This document shows, piece after piece, positions 1 through 8,662 of a stretch of DNA of 64,000 nt. Origin of the DNA: Flavobacterium lacus (GTDB taxonomy: Bacteria > Bacteroidota > Bacteroidia > Flavobacteriales > Flavobacteriaceae); the NCBI RefSeq assembly GCF_003268815.1, contig NZ_QLSV01000006.1, positions 62,001 to 126,000 of the forward strand. Direction: 5' to 3'. The position numbers were made by a program, and so were the translations under genes. Within the stretch, counting starts at the first letter, position 1. Each line of letters begins with the position of its first letter. Below the pieces are notes generated by a model. That model was not told where the DNA came from. It did not search any database and saw nothing but the letters and a program-made list of their open reading frames with translations.

Positions 1-944
1 GTGTTTCGCCAATAATGTGTTTTACCGTAAAAACCAGCGTAACTTAATTTTTTGATGCGTTCGCTAATGAAAAAGTTCTCAAATAACGCACCAACATCCT
101 GTCGGTTTTGCAACGGGTTAAATTGGCCGATAATCGCATTTCGAATACCATTGTCATAAAAATAAATTTTAGGTTTGGCGGTAATTTCATTTCGTTGGTT
201 GGTTGAATACGGATGCAATCGAAAAATCACAAAAACTTTTTCCAACAAATCAATATAATTGACAACGGTTACTCGGTCAACTCCCAATATTTTAGCTAAC
301 TCATTATATGAAACTTCACTTCCCACTTGAAGAGCCAAAGCATTGAGTAACTTCATAAGCAAATCCGGTTTTTTGATATTAGCCAACTCCAAAATGTCTT
401 TATACAAATAACTTCCGGCCAATTCCAGCAGAATTTTTTGCTTTTTGCTTTCAGTAACCACTTCGGGATATAAACCATAAACCAAGAATTCTTCTAAACG
501 ATTGTGAGCTACCGCAAAACTGTAATGCTTACTCACTTCTTGCCAACTCAATGGGAAAAGTTGATGCTCCCATTTTCTTCCGGTAAGCGGTTCATTAATT
601 TCGTTGCCTAAATCTAATGAAGAAGATCCCGTCAAAATAAATTGTTTATCTAATTTGGCATCAACCAGCATTTTTGCAGTGATGCCAATGTTTTCAATAC
701 GTTGAGCTTCGTCAATCACAATCACATCATAATCTGCCACTGTATTTTTAAGAAACGTAAAGTTAGCATTCGAAAATTGTAAACGCGTTTGCGGGTCATC
801 ACCGTTTAAAAACAAGACTTTTTTACCTTCTACAAGGTTTTTTATTAAGGTTGTTTTTCCCACTTGACGTGGACCAAGTAGCACAATGGCTTTCTTTTTA
901 TCCCAATCTTCTAGGATATTTTGATGTAAATCTCTCGCTATCAT
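1..944 (-). CDS. AAA ATPase with DUF4143 domain (partial, runs off left edge)
   Basis: The frame opens at an ATG at 944 on the minus strand and stays open for 314 codons to the window edge, so the C-terminus is missing. Near the N-terminus is a Walker A motif GPRQVGKTT, followed by a Walker B stretch DVIVIDEAQ and a sensor-like LTGSSSL. The C-terminal half reads like the DUF4143 region with a winged-helix segment (VSYNELAKILGVDRVTVVNYI). Proteins of this architecture are common, often recently acquired ATPases whose role is unknown; some occur beside toxin-antitoxin-like or restriction genes. Its neighbour is the RhuM module, so it may belong to the same accessory segment. The family assignment is firm; the function is not known. 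Confidence 0.88.
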   Translation of the reverse strand, partial: MIARDLHQNILEDWDKKKAIVLLGPRQVGKTTLIKNLVEGKKVLFLNGDDPQTRLQFSNANFTFLKNTVADYDVIVIDEAQRIENIGITAKMLVDAKLDKQFILTGSSSLDLGNEINEPLTGRKWEHQLFPLSWQEVSKHYSFAVAHNRLEEFLVYGLYPEVVTESKKQKILLELAGSYLYKDILELANIKKPDLLMKLLNALALQVGSEVSYNELAKILGVDRVTVVNYIDLLEKVFVIFRLHPYSTNQRNEITAKPKIYFYDNGIRNAIIGQFNPLQNRQDVGALFENFFISERIKKLSYAGFYGKTHYWRN

Positions 945-969
945 AATCACAAATGTAGTAAAAAAAGTT

Positions 970-1052
970 TATAACCACTAAAATATTATAATTTTATATG
1001 ATTGTAACCCTAAAATATTGTAATATTTTATGATTGTAACCCTAAAATATTA
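970..1052. repeat. Short tandem repeat, about 2.5 units of 32 bp
   Basis: The block ATGATTGTAACCCTAAAATA occurs at 998 and again at 1030, giving a 32-bp period. A third, degenerate half copy (ATAACCACTAAAATATTATA) starts at 971. It lies in the divergent space between the ATPase gene and the pbpC relic. There are too few units, and no unique spacers, for a CRISPR array. Confidence 0.7.
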
Positions 1053-1137
1053 TATTTATTTGTTGAAATGAAAGGATGTTAATGCAATATTTTCTGTAAT
1101 TTTACCGTTGTTAAAAACAAAAGTTTATTCGTTATTC

Positions 1138-1299
1138 GTGCTCAAACCCTTCCTCCATAAAACAAAAACCAAAATCGGCCAACACAAAATCAAATTCATT
1201 TTGATTTTGCTCTTGTTGGTTGGTTATTATTTTCGTTTACCGCGAACGCTTTTCAATAAACTAGATTCTGTTACCTTAAGTCTTTCTATTATGTTATAA
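1138..1299 (+). pseudogene. Truncated 5' copy of pbpC
   Basis: From a GTG at 1138 the reading frame matches the first 40 or so codons of the full pbpC at 2951: both carry the string VLKP..HK.KTKI.QHKIK..LILL.LVGYYF.LP.TLFN. At DNA level I count about 13 mismatches over the first 114 bases. Homology stops near 1257 and the frame ends at 1299, so only the cytoplasmic tail and membrane anchor remain and nothing catalytic. It is a relic left of the RhuM module, which now separates the two copies. It might still be translated, but a function is unlikely. Confidence 0.8.
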
Positions 1300-1328
1300 G
1301 CAATCAACACCTAACTAAAATAGCCTAT

Positions 1329-1356
1329 TTGATTGACTTTATTTTTTGTAAATTTG
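1329..1356 (+). promoter_or_regulatory. Bacteroidota-type promoter for the RhuM gene
   Basis: A -33 element TTG at 1329-1331 is followed, after 17 bp, by TAAATTTG at 1349-1356, which fits the Bacteroidota -7 consensus TAnnTTTG. The predicted start would give a leader of about 20 bases before the ATG at 1379. Assigned by motif only. Confidence 0.5.
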
Positions 1357-1378
1357 ATTAAGTAATCAACTAAAAACC

Positions 1379-2389
1379 ATGTCTGAAAGCTCTCTTATCA
1401 TTTATCAAACCGAAGACGGAAAAACCAAAATCGAAACCCGACTTGAAGACGAATCGGTTTGGCTGACGCAAGCTCAAATGGCAGAATTATTCCAAAAAGC
1501 AAGAACTACTATCACTGAACACTTAAAAAATATTTTTGAAGAGGGAGAGTTAGAGGAAGGTTCAGTATGTCGGAATTTCCGACATACTGCCACAGACGGT
1601 AAAAATTATATGACAACTTTTTACAACTTAGATGTAATTATTTCTGTTGGTTACAGAGTGAAAAGTCATCAAGGCACAAAATTCAGGCAGTGGGCAACCG
1701 CTAGATTAAAAGAATACATCGTGAAAGGATTTACTATGAACGATGAACTTTTAAAGCAAGCCGGCGGAGGCAATTATTTTGATGAATTGTTAGCTCGCAT
1801 TCGCGATATTCGTTCATCTGAAAAAGTGTTCTGGAGAAAAGTTCTTGACATTTATGCAACTAGTATTGATTACGACCCAAAATTAGAATTGTCGGTTCAC
1901 TTCTTTCAAGCAGTACAGAATAAAATGCATTGGGCAGCCCACGGAAATACAGCGGCTGAAATTATTTTTAAACGAATTGATGTTCAAAAACCAAATTTAG
2001 GATTAACAACGTTTAAAGGTGAAAAGCCAACTAAACAAGAAACTGAAATAGCAAAAAATTACCTAACAGAAAGCGAATTAAATCTTCTGAACAGAATGGT
2101 GACAGCCTATTTAGAACTTGCAGAATTACAAGCATTGAACCAAAAACCAATGTATATGAAAGATTGGATTGAACGTTTAGACGATTTCTTAAGAATGACA
2201 GGAAATGAGGTTTTGCAACATGCAGGAACAATTAGTCATGAGCAAGCTTTGAAAAAGGCTAATGAAGAATATAAAAAGTTTAAAGCGATTAATCAACAAA
2301 TCCTTTCTAAAGCGGAAGAAGATTTTTTAAAGCAATTGGAAACTACTGGAAAGCAGATTGAAATCAAAAAGGGGAGAAAAAAAGATTAA
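1379..2389 (+). CDS. RhuM-family (virulence RhuM) protein
   Basis: This 336-residue protein has the typical RhuM layout: an N-terminal helix-turn-helix-like stretch (VWLTQAQMAELFQKARTTI, about residues 27-46), a central conserved core with YNLDVIISVGYRVKS and RQWATARLKEYI (about residues 82-115), and a helical, lysine-rich C-terminus. RhuM was first noticed on a Salmonella pathogenicity island; related genes are widespread on islands and mobile DNA, and the biochemical role is not established. The DNA-binding-like start suggests a regulator or defence-associated factor (inference). It lies between a broken and an intact pbpC copy, which supports acquisition by insertion. It has its own plausible promoter just upstream. 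Confidence 0.9.
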   Translation: MSESSLIIYQTEDGKTKIETRLEDESVWLTQAQMAELFQKARTTITEHLKNIFEEGELEEGSVCRNFRHTATDGKNYMTTFYNLDVIISVGYRVKSHQGTKFRQWATARLKEYIVKGFTMNDELLKQAGGGNYFDELLARIRDIRSSEKVFWRKVLDIYATSIDYDPKLELSVHFFQAVQNKMHWAAHGNTAAEIIFKRIDVQKPNLGLTTFKGEKPTKQETEIAKNYLTESELNLLNRMVTAYLELAELQALNQKPMYMKDWIERLDDFLRMTGNEVLQHAGTISHEQALKKANEEYKKFKAINQQILSKAEEDFLKQLETTGKQIEIKKGRKKD

Positions 2390-2497
2390 ATAAAATTGTC
2401 TTGGATAATAGTTAACCAGCTTTTTGAAATCTCTCACTTTACATCAAATTACAAATAACCGCCAGATTCTAAAGATGTCTAACTTTGAACTTAGTTT

Positions 2498-2863
2498 ATG
2501 AAACAATATTATAAAGAATATAATTTTATTGATTGGACAAATCTCTATGTTGATATAAGAAGAGATATTCAGAATAATTGTTGGACTCCTTTTGAACCCA
2601 ATATTGGAGAAAATACTCGCAAGTTAATTTTGGATGAATTCATCAGGTCAATAGGTGATGAATTTTATGTATGTGAGTTTGGATATTTTTCTCATTATGT
2701 AATTGGAATCAAATACATACCAAAAGATTCTAAAAAGAAAATTCCAAATGATTTTCATGGAATAATAATAAATAAAGGAAAAATTATCGAACAGATGGGT
2801 AATGATATAATTAAGGTTGGCTGGAGACACTCAGGAAAAGAATTAATAAAAATTATCAAATGA
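2498..2863 (+). CDS. Hypothetical protein, 121 residues
   Basis: The protein begins at an ATG 108 bases after the RhuM gene. It is mixed acidic and basic, rich in aromatic residues, and has no signal peptide or membrane segment, so it should be cytoplasmic. I do not recognise a family; the string YVCEFGYFSHYVIGIKYIP suggests a small alpha/beta fold. Codon use is AT-rich and there is no overlapping better frame. It shares the segment inserted upstream of pbpC and is probably accessory. An immunity-type protein is one possibility, from size and composition alone. Confidence 0.6.
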   Translation: MKQYYKEYNFIDWTNLYVDIRRDIQNNCWTPFEPNIGENTRKLILDEFIRSIGDEFYVCEFGYFSHYVIGIKYIPKDSKKKIPNDFHGIIINKGKIIEQMGNDIIKVGWRHSGKELIKIIK

Positions 2864-2950
2864 CTTGGAAAAGCTCGCTAGCAGGTCTCAGAAGTCTCCA
2901 AACTTCGAATTTAATAATTTTGATAAACAACAAAAATTAGTTTTATCTCC

Positions 2951-5317
2951 GTGCTCAAACCCCACCTCCATAAAGCCAAAACCAAAATCAACCAACACAA
3001 AATCAAATCCATTTTGATTTTGCTCTTCTTGGTTGGTTATTATTTTTGCTTACCACAAACACTTTTTAACGATCCGTATTCCACCGTAATTGAAAGTAAA
3101 GAAGGCAATTTATTAGGAGCCAAAATTGCTCGGGATGGTCAATGGCGGTTTCCGGCTTCGGATAGTGTGCCGGAGAAATTTCAACAATGTATTATCACTT
3201 TTGAAGACCAACATTTTAACTATCATCCCGGTTTTAACCCGATTTCGATGTGGAATGCCTTTCGGCAAAACCGCAAAGCCAATCGCGTTGTTCGTGGCGG
3301 AAGTACATTAACTCAACAAGTCATTCGCCTTTCCCGAAAAGGAAAAAACAGAACGTATTTTGAAAAAGTCATTGAAGTGGTTTTGGCTACTCGCTTAGAA
3401 CTTCGTCATTCGAAAAAAGAAATTTTAAAATTGTATGCGGCTCACGCTCCGTTTGGCAGCAACGTGGTGGGGTTAGAAATGGCGTCGTGGCGGTATTTCG
3501 GCGTGCAATCGCATCAGTTATCGTGGGCAGAAACGGCTACATTGGCTGTTTTACCGAATGCTCCAAGCCTAATTTATCCCGGAAAAAACCAAGAACGATT
3601 ACTCGAAAAACGCAATCGTTTATTAGCAAAATTATATGAAAATGAAGTGTTAGATCAACTTTCATACGAAATGGCGTTGCAAGAACCGTTGCCACAAAAA
3701 CCGTTTGACTTGCCGCAAATGGCTCCGCATTTATTACAAAAAACAGCTAAAAAACAGGAAGGTCAAAAAGTGAAAACCACCATCGATTTTGCCTTGCAAG
3801 AACGATTGAATCAAATAGCTCACAATTATTATTACCACTTCAAACAAAACGAAGTGTACAACTTAGCCATTTTGGTCGTGGAAGTTGAAACCCGAAATAT
3901 TGTAGGCTATGTTGGAAATGCTCCCACCGATAAAAATCATCAAAAAGATGTTGATATTATTTCGGCACCACGAAGTTCAGGAAGTATTTTGAAACCGTTG
4001 CTTTTTGCCGGAATGTTAGATGAGGGTGAATTGTTGCCCAACACCTTAGTTCCTGATATTCCGACACAAATTTCAGGCTACACTCCGCAAAATTTTAATT
4101 TGACGTACGATGGAGCGGTTCCTGCTAGACGTGCTTTGTCACGTTCATTAAATATTCCATCTGTGTTAATGTTGCAGGATTTTGGCGTGTATCGGTTTTA
4201 CGAACAATTGCAACAATATGGTTTTAGCACGATGAAAAAACATCCAAATCACTACGGATTATCACTCATTTTGGGTGGAGCAGAAACCAATTTATGGGAT
4301 TTGTGTAAAACCTATTCCGGTCTGACAGGAACATTAAATCAATACCAAAAAAACAAATTTCAATACCGCAAAAATGAATTTTCGGAGTTGAATTATATGG
4401 TTGAAAATAAAATAGACTTCGGAAAATTATCCTATCAAAAAAATATTGTGGGAGCCGGTTCGGTTTATCTTACTTACGAAGCGATGAAGGAAGTGAACCG
4501 TCCCGAAGGCGATGAAGCGTGGCGTTTTTATGATTCCTCGCTTCCCATTGCTTGGAAAACAGGAACTAGTTTTGGGAATCGTGATGCGTGGGCTGTCGGA
4601 ACAAGTTCAAAATATGTAGTCGGAATTTGGGTCGGAAATGCTACAGGAGAAGGTCGCCCAACATTAACCGGTGTAACAAGTGCTGCACCCATTTTATTTG
4701 ATGTATTTAATTTATTACCACGAAGCAATTGGTTTGAAAAACCATTGAACAATATGCAAGAAGCCGAAGTTTGTGCCAAAAGCGGTTTTTTGGCTTCAGA
4801 AAATTGTCCGAAAAACAAACAATGGATTCCGGTTTCGGCCAAACAAACAGAACAATGCAACTATCATAAATTAGTTCATTTGGATAAAACAGAGCAATTT
4901 CGGGTAAACAGCAATTGTGAAAATGTGGATGAAATGATAACTAAATCCTGGTTTGTTTTACCTCCTGTGATGGAATGGTATTACAAAAGTAAAAACATGG
5001 ATTACTGGATTTTGCCGCCTTTCCGTCAAGATTGTGAGGACAATCAAACTCCTTTTATGGACTTTATTTATCCGAAAACAAATAGTAAAATTTACTTAAC
5101 CAAAAATTTTGACAGTGAAGTGCAACCGGTCATTTTAAAAGTGGCTCATTCGCAACCCAACATCAAACTGTATTGGTATGTGAACAATACGTATTTGGGC
5201 ATCACTCAAAACTTTCACGAAATGCCTATGCAAGCCAATTCAGGTGTTCATTATATTACTGTGGTGGATGAAAATGGGGGAGAGATTAAACGGAAAGTGG
5301 AAGTGGAGCGGGATTAA
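2951..5317 (+). CDS. pbpC: Penicillin-binding protein 1C (peptidoglycan glycosyltransferase/transpeptidase)
   Basis: Bifunctional cell-wall synthase of 788 residues, close to the usual PBP1C length. A short basic tail precedes one membrane anchor (about residues 20-34). The GT51 glycosyltransferase domain carries the catalytic EDQHF (Glu85) and GGSTLTQQ (about 116-123). The transpeptidase domain has S-x-x-K at Ser345-Lys348 (SILK), SLN in RSLNIPS, and KTGTS near residue 536. The last 90 or so residues resemble the BiPBP_C domain. I use the GTG at 2951, because the same GTG and context are kept in the broken copy at 1138. In many Bacteroidota pbpC follows an alpha-2-macroglobulin gene; here the upstream neighbours are the RhuM module instead. 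Confidence 0.93.
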   Translation: MLKPHLHKAKTKINQHKIKSILILLFLVGYYFCLPQTLFNDPYSTVIESKEGNLLGAKIARDGQWRFPASDSVPEKFQQCIITFEDQHFNYHPGFNPISMWNAFRQNRKANRVVRGGSTLTQQVIRLSRKGKNRTYFEKVIEVVLATRLELRHSKKEILKLYAAHAPFGSNVVGLEMASWRYFGVQSHQLSWAETATLAVLPNAPSLIYPGKNQERLLEKRNRLLAKLYENEVLDQLSYEMALQEPLPQKPFDLPQMAPHLLQKTAKKQEGQKVKTTIDFALQERLNQIAHNYYYHFKQNEVYNLAILVVEVETRNIVGYVGNAPTDKNHQKDVDIISAPRSSGSILKPLLFAGMLDEGELLPNTLVPDIPTQISGYTPQNFNLTYDGAVPARRALSRSLNIPSVLMLQDFGVYRFYEQLQQYGFSTMKKHPNHYGLSLILGGAETNLWDLCKTYSGLTGTLNQYQKNKFQYRKNEFSELNYMVENKIDFGKLSYQKNIVGAGSVYLTYEAMKEVNRPEGDEAWRFYDSSLPIAWKTGTSFGNRDAWAVGTSSKYVVGIWVGNATGEGRPTLTGVTSAAPILFDVFNLLPRSNWFEKPLNNMQEAEVCAKSGFLASENCPKNKQWIPVSAKQTEQCNYHKLVHLDKTEQFRVNSNCENVDEMITKSWFVLPPVMEWYYKSKNMDYWILPPFRQDCEDNQTPFMDFIYPKTNSKIYLTKNFDSEVQPVILKVAHSQPNIKLYWYVNNTYLGITQNFHEMPMQANSGVHYITVVDENGGEIKRKVEVERD

Positions 5318-5319
5318 AA

Positions 5320-5350
5320 TAAAAAAAACCGCCTCAAATGAGACGGTCTT
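5320..5350. terminator. Bidirectional terminator between pbpC and the repeat protein
   Basis: ACCGCCTCA at 5328-5336 pairs with TGAGACGGT with one wobble. An A-run on the left serves as a U-run for the minus-strand transcript. It sits between the convergent ends of pbpC (5317) and the surface protein (5354). Confidence 0.7.
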
Positions 5351-5353
5351 AGG

Positions 5354-8300
5354 TTATTCATTTTCCACTACTTTTTCTTTATCTGTTCGCTGTGGTTCTT
5401 TTTTTGCTTGTCGATTACTTTTTCCTTTGTTTTCCTCTAAACGGATGTTTTCGGATTGTTCTTTTATTGAAGAAGAATTAACCGGTTGAATATTGTTTTG
5501 GTGATAAATGCCTTTTTCTTTGGATTGATTAAATAATTCCGGCATCAAATACTTTCCGCTATCATTCGAATCTTTGTTTATTTCCACGGCTCGTTTTTCA
5601 GGGAATTGCCGCAAGTAAGCATCGTTGCGTTCTGCATACACTTGCCACGATATTTTCTGGTTAGGAAGTCCGCCGGCGATTTTGAATTGGTTGTTGTTTA
5701 TTTCTTCTTGGATAAACACCTCAGATTTTGCTCCAATTGATGTTAGATTATAGGAGAAATTAGTGTTTATTGCTTCAAAATAATTGGGTAGAGTAACAAT
5801 TGCTTCGCCATTGATATCTAAAATAACGTTTCCACGGTACACATTTAGTACTTCATTTGATTCTAAGGCAAAGTGACGCAAATATTTGTTTGCAGGATCA
5901 GTTGGGTGGTCTATATAAAAAGGTTTTACTCCTGAAGCTCCCATATCGCCGTTAGCAAAAACAGCAAAACCAGCTGAACCGGCAGGAGTTTGGCCTACAA
6001 CGCCATCGCCGGTTAAACTTGTATTAATCCCGACAATAGCAGTTCCTGTTGAGGAGTTTTGTCCTTGTACACCTACGCCGGTACCGGTATTGAATCCAAT
6101 AACTCCAATTCCGGTTGTTACACTTTGTCCTTGCACACCAACACCCGTGCCTGAGTTTAAACCAAAAACACCAATGCCGGTTGAAGCACTTTGACCTTCC
6201 ACACCGCGACCAGTTCCGGTATTGTTTCCTAAAACACCATTTCCTGTACCATTATTGAAACCGAAAACACCTATTCCAGTTGTAACACTTTGACCTCTTA
6301 CGCCGACACCTGTTCCTGAATTTTCACCCCAAACACCGTTTCCTGTGCCGGTATTTGTTCCAATTACGCCTGTTGCGGTTGTTGCACTTTGGCCTCGCAC
6401 CCCAAACGCATTTGCACCGGTTGTGCTCCCAAAAACACCAATTCCGGTTGCATTATCATTAAATCCCCAAACACCGTATCGATTTGCTACCGTAGATTCT
6501 CCAATTACTCCATCGCCACCAGTGTTGTTTGCAAACCCATAGACTCCGGTTCCGTTTGTACCTGTTGCTTGTCCAAAAAGACCACTACCAAGATTTCCTG
6601 ATGAGTTACCAATCGCACCTATACCATTTGCGCCATTACTTGTTCCATAAGAACCAGCACCATTTGCAACGTTTGCCACGCCAAAAAGTCCAGCACCTAC
6701 AGCACCGGCTGTTTCGCCGTAAACACCTACACCAGTACTTGTGTTGACACCACCTACGCCTACACCATTAGCATTAGTTGTTAAACCGTAAACCCCTTCG
6801 CCTGTGCCTGTGTTTTGGCCGTATACTGCAGAACCTGTACCTGCCGCATTACCATCAATTGCGTCATTATTTCCGGTAGCTAAGCTGTAAAATGTAGATG
6901 TTGCAAAACTAGTTGCTGAATTTACAATTACTTGGCCAGAAGCATTGATTCTTAATCTTCCTAATGAATTTGTTGAAAAACCTAAAATATTTGCACCAAT
7001 TCGGTACATCCCCATGGTTGATCCTGAGGCCACATTCCAAGAGTAAGTTGGTTGTGCAGCATCTCCGTCATTGTAACTTCTTAGCCTACCATTATTTGTG
7101 AAATTAAAGCGTTCCGCATTGTTTGTTCGCACTCTAAAATCTATATTGTCAGTCGTTCCTATAAAATTTGTTCCGGCTACAGTTCCGGCATTACCGGTTG
7201 TTAGCCATGCAAAACCGTTAAGAGCGGCAGAAGGCGATTGAAAACTCAGAGCACCAACAGCATTGTATTGCAGAATTTGATTTGCTACAGTTGCTGGTCT
7301 GGCTGTTGGAAAAGAATAACCTGTTACTGTTGGATTGCCAATTTGGAATTGACTGTTTGTACGTAATATTTTTGCTCCAGTTGTAAAATCACCATAGATT
7401 AAAGCATTATCAGCATTAGCGTTGGAATTCTCTATGTATAAACGATTGCTCCCAGTTTCAAAATAACCAGCTTGATTTCCAATAGCTACATTGCTACTTC
7501 CGGTTGTGTTGCTGTAAAGTGCTTGAAATCCAATTGCTGTGTTGTTTGACCCGGTTGTGTTGTCTCTACTGGATTGAACTCCAAATGCACTATTTCTTTG
7601 ACCAGTTGAATTAGTAAATAAACTGTTTACTCCTACAGAGGAATTTTCAAAGCCTGTTGAATTGTTAATTAAGGAAGATCTTCCAACGGCGGTGTTAAAA
7701 TCGCCCGAAGAGTTATCTCTTAATGCAAGATAACCAAGGGCAGTATTTGAACTTCCTGTTGAATTGGTTGTCATAGCATTTCTCCCTACAGAAGTATTTT
7801 GATTTCCTATTGTATTACTGAATAAAGTACCTGCACCCATAGCAACATTCTCTCCACCGGTTGTATTAGAAACTAAAGTGTTTTCTCCAATCGCAGTGTT
7901 TCTTGTCCCGGTTGTGTTTGCATTTAATACATTAGCTCCAATAGCAGTATTTCTTGTTCCTGTTGTTGCTGCATTTAAGGAATTTAAACCAAATGAAGTA
8001 TTGTCTGTGCCTAGTCTTCCCGCTCTCAAATTATTTCTTCTGAATATTAAATCAGTATTGTCAGTTGTACCCAAAAAATTAGTGCTGGAAGAAGTTCCAC
8101 TATTGCCAACTAAAGACCAATCTGTACTTAACCCAGCGGCAATTTTTTCCCAAATGGTTCCATTGAAAAAGTAAAAACCTACAGAAGTTACATTAACAGT
8201 TGTTCCGGAAGCGGTTCCACTTGCTATTTCATCAATATAAACTAAAGTAGATGTTGGCGTACCGGTCATTATTTGAGCCCTTTGTCTTGAAATTCTTGGA

Positions 8301-8449
8301 ATAAGAATTCCATCAACGTTTGTTGAAGGTCCGGTTGGGTTAGTTGCTGTAACATCTAAAGTTGCATTAGGAGTGGTCGTTCCAACTCCAACTTGAGCAG
8401 TTGACAAAAAACAATTTACAATTAAAAAAAGAAGTAGAATTTTTTTCAT
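5354..8449 (-). CDS. Large secreted repeat protein, adhesin-like
   Basis: The protein has 1031 residues if started at the ATG at 8449, which gives a clean signal peptide (MKKILLLFLIVNCFLSTAQ); an earlier in-frame start would add nine residues before it. After a conserved start (VGVGTTTPNATLDVTATN) come about ten 17-residue units of the form NTAIGxxxLxxNTTGxx, like the head repeats of trimeric autotransporter adhesins. A second block has 11-residue units (GTGxGVxGxNx). The C-terminal part, with KPFYIDHPTDPANKYLRHF, recurs in Bacteroidota repeat-rich surface proteins. It ends in a charged tail with no T9SS sorting signature that I can see. Surface location and adhesion or matrix roles are inferred from the repeats. 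Confidence 0.8.
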   Translation of the reverse strand: MKKILLLFLIVNCFLSTAQVGVGTTTPNATLDVTATNPTGPSTNVDGILIPRISRQRAQIMTGTPTSTLVYIDEIASGTASGTTVNVTSVGFYFFNGTIWEKIAAGLSTDWSLVGNSGTSSSTNFLGTTDNTDLIFRRNNLRAGRLGTDNTSFGLNSLNAATTGTRNTAIGANVLNANTTGTRNTAIGENTLVSNTTGGENVAMGAGTLFSNTIGNQNTSVGRNAMTTNSTGSSNTALGYLALRDNSSGDFNTAVGRSSLINNSTGFENSSVGVNSLFTNSTGQRNSAFGVQSSRDNTTGSNNTAIGFQALYSNTTGSSNVAIGNQAGYFETGSNRLYIENSNANADNALIYGDFTTGAKILRTNSQFQIGNPTVTGYSFPTARPATVANQILQYNAVGALSFQSPSAALNGFAWLTTGNAGTVAGTNFIGTTDNIDFRVRTNNAERFNFTNNGRLRSYNDGDAAQPTYSWNVASGSTMGMYRIGANILGFSTNSLGRLRINASGQVIVNSATSFATSTFYSLATGNNDAIDGNAAGTGSAVYGQNTGTGEGVYGLTTNANGVGVGGVNTSTGVGVYGETAGAVGAGLFGVANVANGAGSYGTSNGANGIGAIGNSSGNLGSGLFGQATGTNGTGVYGFANNTGGDGVIGESTVANRYGVWGFNDNATGIGVFGSTTGANAFGVRGQSATTATGVIGTNTGTGNGVWGENSGTGVGVRGQSVTTGIGVFGFNNGTGNGVLGNNTGTGRGVEGQSASTGIGVFGLNSGTGVGVQGQSVTTGIGVIGFNTGTGVGVQGQNSSTGTAIVGINTSLTGDGVVGQTPAGSAGFAVFANGDMGASGVKPFYIDHPTDPANKYLRHFALESNEVLNVYRGNVILDINGEAIVTLPNYFEAINTNFSYNLTSIGAKSEVFIQEEINNNQFKIAGGLPNQKISWQVYAERNDAYLRQFPEKRAVEINKDSNDSGKYLMPELFNQSKEKGIYHQNNIQPVNSSSIKEQSENIRLEENKGKSNRQAKKEPQRTDKEKVVENE

Positions 8450-8662
8450 AGACAATCTTATTAAGATTAATAACAAAATAATTGATAAACAGGTAGTTAT
8501 GTTGTTTTTGGCTATGCTTGGTATTCAAAAGCAAAGGTAAATGTTTTTTTAAGAATTGATAGTATTCTTGGGATAAAAGAAAGGATAAATTGAATTAATT
8601 TTACAAAATAGTAAAAAATATACATTTTATTTTGATAATATAGTTTAACATCATTTGGTGAA

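Noticed and set aside
970..1052. CRISPR array
   Set aside because: Only two and a half repeats, no spacers of even length, no cas genes in the window.
1108..1299. A 63-residue membrane protein gene
   Set aside because: It is the start of pbpC followed by unrelated codons; treated as a relic.
6345..6747. Several long open frames on the plus strand within the repeat protein gene
   Set aside because: They are the reverse reading of the minus-strand repeats; their composition only mirrors the repeat units and they have no start context or homology.
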